DNA of 54,251 nt. Origin: Betaproteobacteria bacterium. GTDB lineage: Bacteria; Pseudomonadota; Gammaproteobacteria; Burkholderiales; Rhodocyclaceae. The DNA lies in assembly GCA_016208415.1 (NCBI GenBank), contig JACQYB010000074.1:1-54251 (forward strand), given 5' to 3'. Each line of letters begins with the position of its first letter. Positions within the stretch are counted from its first letter, which is position 1. A model generated the notes under the pieces. The model was not told the origin of the DNA. It did no database searches and saw only the letters and a program-made list of their open reading frames with translations. Positions 7,774 to 16,472 of the stretch are shown piece by piece. The translations under genes and the position numbers were made by a program.

Positions 7774-9261
7774 ATGACGATCCAACCCAAGCCGGTCTAT
7801 CCCACCGCCGGAATCCGCGCCGTCGAACGGCGTTTCCTGCCCGACGCCCAGCCGCCACTCATGGAGCGCGCCGGTGCAGCCGCCGCCGCACTCGCCATGA
7901 AACTCATCGCCAGCCGGCCGGGGCCCGTGCTGGTGATGGCCGGACCGGGGAACAACGGCGGCGACGGCCTGGTGCTGGCGCGGCTGCTGCGCGAGTCCGG
8001 CCGGGAGGTCACCGTGGCCTTTGCCGGAGATCCGGCCCGCCAGCCCGACGACGCCCGGGCGGCCCACGAACTGTGGAGCGACGGCGGCAGTACGGTGGCC
8101 GAATTCCCCGCTGCGACGCGCTGGGCACTGGCGGTGGATGCGCTGTTCGGCATCGGCCTGGGACGCCCTCTCGACGGACGGCTCGCGCAGTGGATCGAGC
8201 AGTTCAACCGCCTGCCCTGCCCGCGGCTGGCCATCGACATCCCGAGCGGACTCGATGCCGACACCGGCGCCGTGCTGGGCGTTGCGGTGCGCGCCAGCCA
8301 CACCATCACCTTCATTGCGCTCAAGCCGGGTCTGCTGACCCGCTACGGTCCGGACCATTGCGGCGCGGTGAGCGTGCATCACCTCGACCTCCCGGTCGCG
8401 GAAGGCGAGCCGGCGCCGGGATGGACGGTGGCGCCGGAACTGTTCGCCGCGCACCTCGTGCCGCGCATGAAGAACTCCCACAAGGGGCTTTTCGGCGATG
8501 TGGGCATCGTCGGTGGTGCCGGCGGCATGGTCGGCGCGGCGCTGCTGGCGGGCCGCGCGGCGCTGCGGCTCGGTGCCGGGCGGGTATACGTGGGCCTGGC
8601 CGCGGCACACGCCCCTGCCGCCGACACGCTGCAGCCGGAACTGATGCTGCGCACCGCCGAGGAAGCGGTGCAACTGGGCGGCGTGCTGGTGGTGGGCCCC
8701 GGTCTCGGCCGCGACGAGGCGGCCCGACGCCTGCTCGACGCTGCCATTGCCCGCCCCGTGCCCCTGCTGCTGGACGCCGACGCCCTGAACCTGGTCGCCG
8801 CGCGTCCCGTACTGGCGCATCATCTGGAGCGCCGGGGAACCGCCACGCTGGTCACCCCCCACCCCGCGGAAGCGGCGCGGCTGCTGGGCGTGACCACGCC
8901 GGAAGTGCAGGCCGACCGGCTTGCCGCGGCTGTGGCCATCGCCTCGCGCCTGGGCGCCCACACCGTGCTCAAGGGATGCGGAAGTGTGCTGGCGGCGCCG
9001 GATGGACGCTGGTGGATCAACACCACCGGCAATCCCGGCATGGCCAGCGCCGGCATGGGCGACGTGCTCTCGGGCATGGGTGGAGCGCTGCTCGCCCAGG
9101 GATGGAGCGCCGAGGCCGCACTGCTGGGGGCGGTGCACCTCCACGGCGCGGCGGCGGACATGCTGGTGGCAGGCGGTGAAGGCCCCGTCGGCCTGGCGGC
9201 CGGAGAACTCATCGACGCCGCCCGCCGGCTGCTGAACCGGCTCTCCACTCCCGTCGCCTGA
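7774..9261 (+). CDS. nnr: bifunctional NAD(P)HX epimerase / ADP-dependent dehydratase
   Basis: This 495-residue metabolite-repair enzyme restores NADH and NADPH from their hydrated forms. The N-terminal half (residues about 1-215) is the YjeF-N epimerase, with GPGNNGGDGLV, an ALFGIGLGRPL segment and DIPSGLDADTG. The C-terminal half is the ribokinase-like dehydratase, with KNSHKGLFGDVGIVGGA, a VVGPGLG segment, VTPHPAEAARLLG and the nucleotide-binding NPGMASAGMGDVLSG. The start at 7774 was chosen because it lies downstream of a -10-like box. It is divergent from ahpC and precedes the TIR gene by 124 bases. Confidence 0.95.
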   Translation: MTIQPKPVYPTAGIRAVERRFLPDAQPPLMERAGAAAAALAMKLIASRPGPVLVMAGPGNNGGDGLVLARLLRESGREVTVAFAGDPARQPDDARAAHELWSDGGSTVAEFPAATRWALAVDALFGIGLGRPLDGRLAQWIEQFNRLPCPRLAIDIPSGLDADTGAVLGVAVRASHTITFIALKPGLLTRYGPDHCGAVSVHHLDLPVAEGEPAPGWTVAPELFAAHLVPRMKNSHKGLFGDVGIVGGAGGMVGAALLAGRAALRLGAGRVYVGLAAAHAPAADTLQPELMLRTAEEAVQLGGVLVVGPGLGRDEAARRLLDAAIARPVPLLLDADALNLVAARPVLAHHLERRGTATLVTPHPAEAARLLGVTTPEVQADRLAAAVAIASRLGAHTVLKGCGSVLAAPDGRWWINTTGNPGMASAGMGDVLSGMGGALLAQGWSAEAALLGAVHLHGAAADMLVAGGEGPVGLAAGELIDAARRLLNRLSTPVA

Positions 9262-9338
9262 GCGGCCCGAGGGCGGCGTTTGCGCCTGCGGCCGTGAAGG
9301 CCGCGATCGCCGGCGCATCCACCGGACCCACCGCCTCC

Positions 9339-9367
9339 TTGGCATGCCCCGGCGCGGCTGCTAGGCT
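9339..9367 (+). promoter_or_regulatory. candidate promoter of the TIR gene
   Basis: TTGGCA (9339-9344) and TAGGCT (9362-9367) are separated by exactly 17 bases. A strong AGGAGG ribosome-binding site follows shortly before the ATG at 9386. The gene therefore seems to have its own promoter and not to depend on nnr read-through. Confidence 0.4.
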
Positions 9368-9385
9368 GGATGCAGGAGGCATCCC

Positions 9386-11143
9386 ATGGCGCGCGTTTTC
9401 ATCAGCTACCGGCGCGACGACGCCGCCGGCGAGGCAGGCCGGCTGTACGACCGTCTCGTCGCCCGCTTCGGCCGCGGCCAGGTGTTCATGGACGTGACGG
9501 GCATCGAGCCGGGGGTGGATTTCGTCACCGCCATCGACAGCGCCGTGAGCAGTTGCGCGGTGTTGCTGGTGGTCATCGTACCGGGCTGGGCCAGCGTGAC
9601 GGACAGTAGCGGGCGGCGTCGCCTGGACGATCCTCACGATTTCGTGCGTCTGGAGACGGGCGCGGCGCTGCGCCGCGGCATCCGCGTGATTCCGGTGCTG
9701 TTGGATCACGCCGCCATGCCGTCGGCCGAGGTCCTGCCCGAGGACCTGAAGCCCCTGGCGCGCCGCCAGGCCCTCGAGATCAGCCACGCCCAGTGGCACG
9801 GCACCACGGCCGAACTCATCGCCGCCCTGGAGCGGGTACTGGAGCAACCCGCGGAAGTGCCGGCCGAGCGTCCGGGGATCGAGGGGACAGGGCCCGGCGA
9901 CGGTGTCGAGCGCCACGGGAAGTCGCCGCTAGCCGGCAGCGGTGACGGCGGAACGCGGCGCACCCATGCCCGAACCGCGACCGTGCTGGCCGTGGGCGCT
10001 GCCGCGGTTGCAACCGCGGCGGGTTCGGGCTGGTGGCTGTCGCGGCCGAGCGATGACGCAACCCCGTTGGCCGCCGACGCGGCACCCGCGCAACCGGTGG
10101 TCGCCGCCGCTGCCGCGCCCTCCGCCACGCCCGCGCCTGCTCCCGCTCCGCCAGCCGCCTACGCCGCCGGCACCCGGACGCCTGCCGCACGCGTTGCCGA
10201 CGCCGAAGCCCCGGACGCCACGCCGGGAACACCCGCGAAAGCCGCCAAGGCAAAGGAATCTCCGCCCGAGGCGCGGGCCGCGCCCGCCCGAAATGGCCGT
10301 GCCGAGGTGCGGGAGCCTGCCAAGACACGCGATGCCGCCAGTCGGCCAACGCCCGAGGCGGCGAAGGCAGCGACCGACACGCCCGCGTCGGACGCGGACG
10401 CGCGTCGCGCCGCGCCGGCCGGCGCGTCGGCCCATGCCCCGCCAGCGGCGGTCGCGCAATCCGCGGCAGGCACTCCGCCCGCCGTCGCAGCGCCTCCCGC
10501 GGCCCTCGCCAAGGCTGCGCCGGCGGCGCGCCCGACGGAGAGCCCACCAGAGGCGGCGACCAGCACCCTGCAACCCCGCCCCGGCGACACCTGGGTCTAC
10601 CGTTCCCGCAGCGTGTGGCCGCAAGTCCCGCCCCGCACCTTCACCCACACGGTGGTATCCGCCGGTGCCACGGAGGTCAGGGAGAGCATGAAGGTAGACG
10701 TGGCCGACGATGCCGACATGCAGCGCTTCGCTCCGGGCGTCGCGGTGATCGAGCGAATGGCCGGCAGCGTGGTACGCCAGGAAGTCTCGCCCTACCTGCT
10801 GGCCTGGGGCTTGCCCTCACCCGGCGCGAAATGGAAGCTCTCCGCCATCCCCGGGGACGGAGCGTATCGCGACGGCTGGTACGGCGAGGCTCGCGTCACG
10901 GGGGAGGAGTCCGTGAGCGTCCCGGCGGGCAGCTTCGACACCCTGCGCCTGCTGGTGGAATCCAACCGCACGCCGGACCGGCTTTCCCGGCTGGCCGCGC
11001 AGGAACCCGGCCGCATCCAGCACCTGGTGTGGTACTCCCCCAAGGCCAGGCGTGTGGTGCGGCACACCCGCACGGTATGGAGCCAGCAGGGACGCCAACT
11101 CGACCAGGACACCTACGAACTCGTGTCCTTCCGGTTGCGCTGA
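9386..11143 (+). CDS. TIR-domain membrane protein with predicted periplasmic domain
   Basis: This 585-residue protein has three parts. Residues 1-145 are a TIR domain: FISYRRDD at 5-12, VFMDVTGIEPGVDF near 33-46, and DFVRLE with Glu90 at the position of the catalytic Glu of NAD-cleaving TIR domains. One hydrophobic segment follows at about 197-218 with arginines just before it, predicting a cytoplasmic TIR. Then comes an Ala/Pro-rich linker of about 170 residues and a conserved-looking domain at about 395-585 (GDTWVYR, VPAGSFDTLRLLVE, VWYSPKARRVVRH), resembling DUF3108/TapB-like extracytoplasmic beta domains. TIR domains can hydrolyse NAD+ or act as adaptors; which applies here is unknown. 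It lies between nnr and nadC, both NAD genes. AGGAGG precedes the start. Confidence 0.75.
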   Translation: MARVFISYRRDDAAGEAGRLYDRLVARFGRGQVFMDVTGIEPGVDFVTAIDSAVSSCAVLLVVIVPGWASVTDSSGRRRLDDPHDFVRLETGAALRRGIRVIPVLLDHAAMPSAEVLPEDLKPLARRQALEISHAQWHGTTAELIAALERVLEQPAEVPAERPGIEGTGPGDGVERHGKSPLAGSGDGGTRRTHARTATVLAVGAAAVATAAGSGWWLSRPSDDATPLAADAAPAQPVVAAAAAPSATPAPAPAPPAAYAAGTRTPAARVADAEAPDATPGTPAKAAKAKESPPEARAAPARNGRAEVREPAKTRDAASRPTPEAAKAATDTPASDADARRAAPAGASAHAPPAAVAQSAAGTPPAVAAPPAALAKAAPAARPTESPPEAATSTLQPRPGDTWVYRSRSVWPQVPPRTFTHTVVSAGATEVRESMKVDVADDADMQRFAPGVAVIERMAGSVVRQEVSPYLLAWGLPSPGAKWKLSAIPGDGAYRDGWYGEARVTGEESVSVPAGSFDTLRLLVESNRTPDRLSRLAAQEPGRIQHLVWYSPKARRVVRHTRTVWSQQGRQLDQDTYELVSFRLR

Positions 11144-11247
11144 ACGCCTGGGGAGGCCGTGTTTCGACCGAACGCCGCGGCACGGGAAGCCGCGGCCCAG
11201 GGGGCGCCGGCGCGAGTCGCGGGGCATCGATGATAGAATCGACCGCG

Positions 11248-12114
11248 ATGAACGCCGCCGCAGTCATGGAAATTCCCCCCGCCCTCGCCATCGAGATCCA
11301 GCGCAACGTATCGACTGCCCTGGCGGAAGACGTGGGCGGCGGCGACCTGACGGCAACGCTGATCGATTCGGGCCGCCCCGCCCTCGGCCACGTGGTGAGC
11401 CGCGAAGATGCGGTGATCTGCGGCGCGCCCTGGTTTGACGCCTGCTTTCGCACCCTCGATCCCCGGTGCGTCATCGTGTGGGCCGCGGCCGAGGGCGAGC
11501 GCATCGCAGCGGGCCAGAAGCTGTGCGAGATCCGCGCCGACACGCGGGCGCTGCTGACAGCGGAGCGATGCGCGCTGAACTTCCTGCAGTTGCTCTCGGG
11601 CACGGCCACCGCGACGCGCCGTTACGTCGATGCCGTGGCGGGAACTGCGGCGCGCATCGTCGACACCCGCAAGACGCTGCCCGGCCTGCGCCGGGCGCAG
11701 AAGTACGCGGTGCTCACGGGCGGCGGCACCAACCATCGCCTCGGGCTCTTCGATGCGGTGCTGATCAAGGAAAACCACATCATCGCCGCCGGCGGCGTCG
11801 CCCCGGCCCTGGCCCGGGCGCGTAACGGAGCGCCGGCCGCCACCTTCATCCAGGTGGAAGTGGAATCCCTGGAGCAGTTGCGCGAAGCGCTGGCCCACGG
11901 CGCGCGGATGATCCTGCTGGACAACATGTCGCTGGAGCAGATGCACGAGGCGGTGGGAATCGCCGCCGGACGAGCGGAACTGGAGGCTTCCGGTGGCGTG
12001 AGCCTGGAGCGGGTGCGGGCCATCGCCGAGACGGGCGTGCACCGCATCTCCATCGGCAGCCTCACCAAGGACGTGAAAGCGGTGGATCTCTCGCTGCGAC
12101 ATAGCGAGGAATAA
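11248..12114 (+). CDS. nadC: nicotinate-nucleotide pyrophosphorylase (quinolinate PRTase)
   Basis: This 288-residue enzyme converts quinolinate and PRPP to nicotinate mononucleotide, CO2 and pyrophosphate in de novo NAD synthesis. It has the expected EDVGGGDLTA opening, RIVDTRKTLPGLRRAQKYAV with the active-site Arg/Lys/His cluster, the GGGTNHRLGL motif, LIKENHI and ILLDNMS, and a C-terminal ASGGV...GVHRISIGSLTK. The start at 11248 gives normal length; an ATG at 11266 is possible. A TAGAAT box at 11234-11239 lies so close to the ATG that the mRNA could be almost leaderless, and no Shine-Dalgarno is seen. Confidence 0.95.
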   Translation: MNAAAVMEIPPALAIEIQRNVSTALAEDVGGGDLTATLIDSGRPALGHVVSREDAVICGAPWFDACFRTLDPRCVIVWAAAEGERIAAGQKLCEIRADTRALLTAERCALNFLQLLSGTATATRRYVDAVAGTAARIVDTRKTLPGLRRAQKYAVLTGGGTNHRLGLFDAVLIKENHIIAAGGVAPALARARNGAPAATFIQVEVESLEQLREALAHGARMILLDNMSLEQMHEAVGIAAGRAELEASGGVSLERVRAIAETGVHRISIGSLTKDVKAVDLSLRHSEE

Positions 12115-12223
12115 GCCCGGCGGCTGCACGCATCGGGCAGACACCGCGGGGAAGAAGAGAATCGCGGGAGCGCTCACAGCCACCCGCCGTGGTCAGGACA
12201 ATCTGAGAATCGGGAGCCCGGGG

Positions 12224-12361
12224 ATGTGGTTCGTGCTTTACTACATCGTTGCAGTCGCCATTCTGATCCTGCACTTCACCGGCTACCTGGCGCGCTACAA
12301 CCTGGAGTGGCTGGTGCTGGTGCTGGCCGCCACCGTATTTCCCGCCGTGATGTTGCTGTAA
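12224..12361 (+). CDS. 45-residue predicted membrane protein
   Basis: An ATG-initiated frame of 45 codons encodes an almost wholly hydrophobic peptide: MWFVLYYIVAVAILILHF, a short polar turn (GYLARYNLE), then a second hydrophobic stretch ending VMLL. This predicts a two-helix hairpin in the inner membrane with the Arg-containing turn between. A GGGAG ribosome-binding-site-like sequence lies about 10 bases upstream. It sits alone in the 328-base gap between nadC and thrC; the rest of that gap (12115-12223 and 12362-12442) holds no other gene or clear terminator. I do not recognise a family and assign no function. Confidence 0.5.
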   Translation: MWFVLYYIVAVAILILHFTGYLARYNLEWLVLVLAATVFPAVMLL

Positions 12362-12442
12362 CGCCCCCGCTGCGTCGGCGGCTCCTCGCCGCAGCCGAGT
12401 CGCTGGCGCCGACATCCGCCCGGACCTCCCCGCCCTCCGGCT

Positions 12443-13873
12443 TCAGCGGCAGCGCGCCGCCACGTACGCCTTGACGGCGTCGACGTCGGCGTCCATCACC
12501 TCGAAGCGCTGCGGCAGATCCTCGATGTGCTCGAAGCCCGCCGGGCGCTCCGGCTCGCATCCCAACGCTTCGCGGATGGCGTCGGCGAACTTGGCCGGCA
12601 ACGCCGTCTCCAGGCACACCAGCGCCACACCCGCCTCGCGATGCTCCAGGCCCACCTTGAGTCCATCGGCGGTGTGGGTGTCGATCGTCACGCCGTATTG
12701 GCTGCGCACGCGCCGGATGGTGGCCAGCCGGTCGGCGTGGCTACTCGAACCCGAGACGAAGCCGAATTCGCGCAGGCGCCCGAGAAGCGGCGTGCCAGCC
12801 AGGTCGAAGGCACGGCCTCGATCCACCTCCGCCCACAGTTCGCGCACTTTCGCGGGGTCGCGTCCCACCAGGTCGAACACGAAGCGCTCGAAGTTGGAGG
12901 CCTTGGAGATGTCCATGGACGGACTGCTGGTATGGCGGGTGTCCGCCGTGGCCCGCGGGGCGTAGCGGCCAGTGCGGAAGAACTCGTCCAGCACGTCGTT
13001 CTCGTTGGTGGCGAGGATCAGCCGGCGGATAGGCAGGCCCATCATGCGCGCGATGTGGCCGGCGCAGATGTTGCCGAAGTTGCCCGACGGCACCGCAAAG
13101 GAGACCTCTTCGTCATCGCTGCGGGTGACCGCGAAATAGGCCTTGAAGTAATAGACGATCTGCGCCGCCACCCGCGCCCAGTTGATGGAATTGACGGCGC
13201 CGATGCGCAGCCGCGCCTTGAAGCCGGCATCGTTGCTGAGCGCCTTGACGATGTCCTGGCAGTCGTCGAACACCCCGCGCACGGCAATGTTGTGGATGTT
13301 GTCGTCCTGGAGCGAGAACATCTGCGCGCTCTGGAAGCGGCTCATCTTGCCGTGGGGCGAGAGCATGAACACACGGATGGCGGGCTTGCCGCGCATGGCG
13401 TATTCGGCGCTGGAACCGGTATCGCCGGAGGTGGCGCCGACGATGTTGAGCCTCTCGCCACGGTGCTCCAGCACGTATTCGAACACGTTGCCGAGGAGTT
13501 GCATGGCGATGTCCTTGAAGGCCAGCGTCGGACCGTTGGACAGGGCCGCCAGGTACAGGCCGGGCTCCAGGGTGAGCACCGGCGTGATGTCCTCCGGGTT
13601 CTCGCCCGGGCGGGCATTGCGGAACACCGCCGCGGTGTAGGTCTGGTCCACGAGGCGGCGCAGGTCGGGGGCCGGAATGTCGTCGATTAAGCGCGTGAGG
13701 ATGTCAAAGGCCAGGTGCCGGTAGCCCATGGGCCGCATCCTGGCAAGGTCTTCGCGCCCCAGGCGCGGGTAGGCCTCGGGAATGGTCAGCCCGCCGTCGG
13801 GCGCCAGCCCGCCCAGCAGGATGTCGCAAAAGGGTGTGGGCGGCATGCCGCCGCGGGTGCTCACGTATCGCAT
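12443..13873 (-). CDS. thrC: threonine synthase
   Basis: This 476-residue PLP enzyme converts O-phosphohomoserine to threonine, the last step of threonine synthesis. It begins with the family's MRYVSTRGG and has the PLP-binding Lys120 in PTLAFKDIAMQ, the phosphate-binding GATSGDTGSSA, and NSINWAR...YYFKAY. Length matches the longer proteobacterial class. In betaproteobacteria it normally follows hom directly; here a 2.4-kb TPR gene lies between them, ending 33 bases upstream of thrC. Co-transcription with that gene is likely from the spacing. Confidence 0.96.
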   Translation of the reverse strand: MRYVSTRGGMPPTPFCDILLGGLAPDGGLTIPEAYPRLGREDLARMRPMGYRHLAFDILTRLIDDIPAPDLRRLVDQTYTAAVFRNARPGENPEDITPVLTLEPGLYLAALSNGPTLAFKDIAMQLLGNVFEYVLEHRGERLNIVGATSGDTGSSAEYAMRGKPAIRVFMLSPHGKMSRFQSAQMFSLQDDNIHNIAVRGVFDDCQDIVKALSNDAGFKARLRIGAVNSINWARVAAQIVYYFKAYFAVTRSDDEEVSFAVPSGNFGNICAGHIARMMGLPIRRLILATNENDVLDEFFRTGRYAPRATADTRHTSSPSMDISKASNFERFVFDLVGRDPAKVRELWAEVDRGRAFDLAGTPLLGRLREFGFVSGSSSHADRLATIRRVRSQYGVTIDTHTADGLKVGLEHREAGVALVCLETALPAKFADAIREALGCEPERPAGFEHIEDLPQRFEVMDADVDAVKAYVAARCR

Positions 13874-13906
13874 CGTCTCTTGTGGAAGGTTCGCCGGCGC
13901 AGCCGT

Positions 13907-16303
13907 TCAGGCGGTCCGGGGCGGGGAATTTGCTCGCCGCAGGCGCTCGTGCTGCAGGGCGAACTCGGTGTTTTCCGGGACCAGCGCCAGCAGGCGCCGC
14001 ACGATGTGCTCCGCGCCCACCAGCCAGCGGCTGCCGTCGGGACGCTCCAGGCGTCGCGCCACGTAGCCCATGCGCTCGTAGAGGCCGGCCAGGGTGGCAA
14101 GGATCTCGACGCTCTCGCCGGCTTCGCTGGCGGTGCGGTCGAGAATCTCGATGCCCTCGTGATAGCGCCGTTCCGCCTCGCCGAAGCGGCCCGCTTCCTG
14201 CGCCACGTCGCCGACCTTCATCATGGACACCGCCAGATGGCGCAGGGTGGCGGTGCCGGGGGCCTCGCGCTGCAGCCAGCGCCGCAGCAGCAGCCCTTCC
14301 TCGTAGGCATGCTTGGCATCCCCCAGCCGCCCCATCTGCCGCGCGGCATCGCCGACCTTGTCCCATGACACCGCCAGTTCGCGCCGTCCGCGCAGGGTGT
14401 CCTGGTGGCGCTGCAACTGCTGGCGGATGGCGAGGCTCTCGCGATAGGCCCAGTCGGCATCGGAGAAGCTGCGCCCCTGCAGCGCCACGTCGCCCACCTT
14501 TTCCCAGGACACCGCGAGTTCCTGGGCGCTCATCGGGGTACCCGACTCTTCGTGGAGCTTCTTGCGCAGTTCCAGTCCCTGTCGATAGGCGGAGTCGGCA
14601 TCGGCAAGGCGGCGCGACTGCCATGCCACGTTGCCCACCCGATCCCATGAAACGGCCAGTTCCCGCGCCGCGCTGGCGCTCCCCGAGCGCCGATGCCCCT
14701 GGTCACGCAGGATCAGGCCCTGGCGGTAGGCGTATTCCGCGTCGGACAGGCGATGGGCGGAACGTGCCAGGTTGCCCATCTTGTCCCAGGCCGCGGCCAG
14801 TTCGCGACCACTGTCGATGCCGCCCTCGTCGCGGTGCAGTGCCTGGCGCATGGCCAGGCAGCTCTTGTAGGCGCGCTGGGCGTCCTCGAACGGACCGAGT
14901 TGAAGATTGACGTCGCCCACCTTCTCCCACGCCACGGCCAGATCCCGCTGGCTGCGCGGCGAAGGCACGCGGCCGTGCAGATTCTGGCGCAGGCGCAGGC
15001 TCTCGCTGAAACCGCGCTTGGCGGTATCGAGCTGCCCGAGCTCGAGCGCCACATCGCCGACGCGCTCCCAGGACACGGAAAGATCCCGGGTGGTCGCCAG
15101 GCTGGGGCTGTCGGCATGCAGCCGCTGGCGCAGGTCCAGCGCCGCGTAATAGGCTCGGCGCGCGTCTTCGAGGCGACCGGCACGCAGTGCCAGATCCCCC
15201 AGGCGGTTCCAGGAGGCCGAGAGATCCCGCGCGGTATGGGCGTCGGGCTGGTTTTCATGGACCATCTGCCGCAGCCCGAAAGCCTCCTGGAATGCGCGTT
15301 CCGCCTCATCCAGCCGACCTCGCTGCAGCGCCACGTCGCCCAGGCGGTTCCAGGACACGGACAGGTCACGGGCGGAAGACGCATCCTGCGCCGCGGCGTG
15401 GAGGCGCTGGCGCAACACCAGGCCCTGGCGATAGGCCGCCTCGGATTCGTTGAGGCGGCCGCGATGCCAGGCCACGTCACCCACCTTGTCGTAGGCCTCG
15501 GCCAGGTGCTGCTGCGCCTGCGGTTCCGGGCCGGGGCGCCCCGAGGCGATGGCCAGCATCTGGTGGGCGATCTCCTCGGCCAGGTCGAGATTGCCGGCCA
15601 TCATCGCGGCGTCGAAGGCCGACAGGCCGTCGCTGATCGCCACCTGCCGCGCCGGGAGCGTGTTGACCGCCTGTTGCCAGCGCAGCACCAGGGAAGGCAG
15701 GCGCGCCGGCGGGGGGAGCACCGCGCTGCCCGCGGCGCGGGGTGGCGCCGTGGCGGATTCCTCCGGCCGGGGTGGAGGCTGCGGCGATGGGCTCTGTGCC
15801 GGCGCGACATTGCCGACGACAAGCATGGCCGCGCGCCAGGCCGACGGCAGCCGATGCTGGATCCAGCCGTGATCGTCGGCCGGCAGCACGAGGATGAGGG
15901 GACGGCGGAATTCGGCGTCCAGGGCCGGGGCGTCGCGCCCCAGACGCTCGATGAACAGCCGCCGGACGCTGGACCAGCCCACGCCCGCGGGCTGGGACTG
16001 CAGATCGAGCCAGAACGGCACCGCGCTGCCCGCCAGGGGCTGGGAGGCCTTGAGCATGGCGGCGAGCACCTTTGCCAGGGACTCCGCCGAGCCGGGACTG
16101 ATCTTCTGAACCGGGCGCGTGCGCAGCCGCTGGGTGATGGTGAGGCGACGCAGCAGTTCCGCCGCCAGGGCCGGTTCCTCGCACAGCAGCAGGATGGCGA
16201 CGAAGCCCTCGGCACTCTCGACGCGCTGGCGCAGCACCTGCCACGCCTTGTCCACATTGACGGCCTGCGGTGTTGCCTGGACCTGCTTCGGGACTGCACT
16301 CAC
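13907..16303 (-). CDS. TPR-repeat protein with degenerate ATPase-like N-terminus
   Basis: This 798-residue protein carries at its C-terminus ten to eleven tandem TPR units of about 47 residues. Each follows the pattern (A/S)VSWxKVGDVAxxxGRLxDAxxAYxxxLxLRQxLH...REL. The N-terminal 200 residues (FVAILLLCEEPALAAELLRRL, then RRPLILVLPADD and LPSAWRAAMLVV) resemble the P-loop-less NTPase-like region in front of similar TPR arrays in signalling or conflict-type proteins; that link is from memory and moderate. No signal peptide. The GTG at 16303 has a GGGGAGGGG ribosome-binding site and is preferred to the GTG at 16408, which lies in the repeat array. The gene interrupts hom-thrC. Probable scaffold; no function is assigned. 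Confidence 0.75.
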   Translation of the reverse strand: MSAVPKQVQATPQAVNVDKAWQVLRQRVESAEGFVAILLLCEEPALAAELLRRLTITQRLRTRPVQKISPGSAESLAKVLAAMLKASQPLAGSAVPFWLDLQSQPAGVGWSSVRRLFIERLGRDAPALDAEFRRPLILVLPADDHGWIQHRLPSAWRAAMLVVGNVAPAQSPSPQPPPRPEESATAPPRAAGSAVLPPPARLPSLVLRWQQAVNTLPARQVAISDGLSAFDAAMMAGNLDLAEEIAHQMLAIASGRPGPEPQAQQHLAEAYDKVGDVAWHRGRLNESEAAYRQGLVLRQRLHAAAQDASSARDLSVSWNRLGDVALQRGRLDEAERAFQEAFGLRQMVHENQPDAHTARDLSASWNRLGDLALRAGRLEDARRAYYAALDLRQRLHADSPSLATTRDLSVSWERVGDVALELGQLDTAKRGFSESLRLRQNLHGRVPSPRSQRDLAVAWEKVGDVNLQLGPFEDAQRAYKSCLAMRQALHRDEGGIDSGRELAAAWDKMGNLARSAHRLSDAEYAYRQGLILRDQGHRRSGSASAARELAVSWDRVGNVAWQSRRLADADSAYRQGLELRKKLHEESGTPMSAQELAVSWEKVGDVALQGRSFSDADWAYRESLAIRQQLQRHQDTLRGRRELAVSWDKVGDAARQMGRLGDAKHAYEEGLLLRRWLQREAPGTATLRHLAVSMMKVGDVAQEAGRFGEAERRYHEGIEILDRTASEAGESVEILATLAGLYERMGYVARRLERPDGSRWLVGAEHIVRRLLALVPENTEFALQHERLRRANSPPRTA

Positions 16304-16393
16304 GATCCCCTCCCCTGGGGCGGATGTGGCCTCGCCCCCGTTACCTGCCGTGGCTGCGCGCAGTTGCGCTGCATCCCTCACGGGCTCAAGGAC

Positions 16394-16472
16394 CAACGCA
16401 CCCTTCACGGGTGCTCAGTCGAACGCATCCTTCACGGATGCTCAGTCGAACGCATCCTTCACGGATGCTCAG
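16394..16472 (-). repeat. three 27-bp tandem hairpin repeats after hom
   Basis: Three head-to-tail copies of a 27-base unit lie at 16394-16420, 16421-16447 and 16448-16472. Each forms a 6-bp stem with loop TTCAC: GCATCC/GGATGC in two copies and GCACCC/GGGTGC in the third. Two paired changes keep the stem intact, which points to selection on RNA structure. The third copy overlaps the hom stop codon. On the hom transcript the stems are followed by GUU and no U-run. They may act as a transcript-end or spacing element between hom and the TPR gene. Confidence 0.7.

Noticed and set aside
14000-15500. Repeats every 141 bases that might suggest a CRISPR array or tandem repeat element
   Set aside because: They are the DNA of the 47-residue TPR units, diverged at the nucleotide level and in frame.
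16394-16472. 27-bp repeats as a mini CRISPR array
   Set aside because: Copies are directly adjacent with no spacers, and no cas genes are present.
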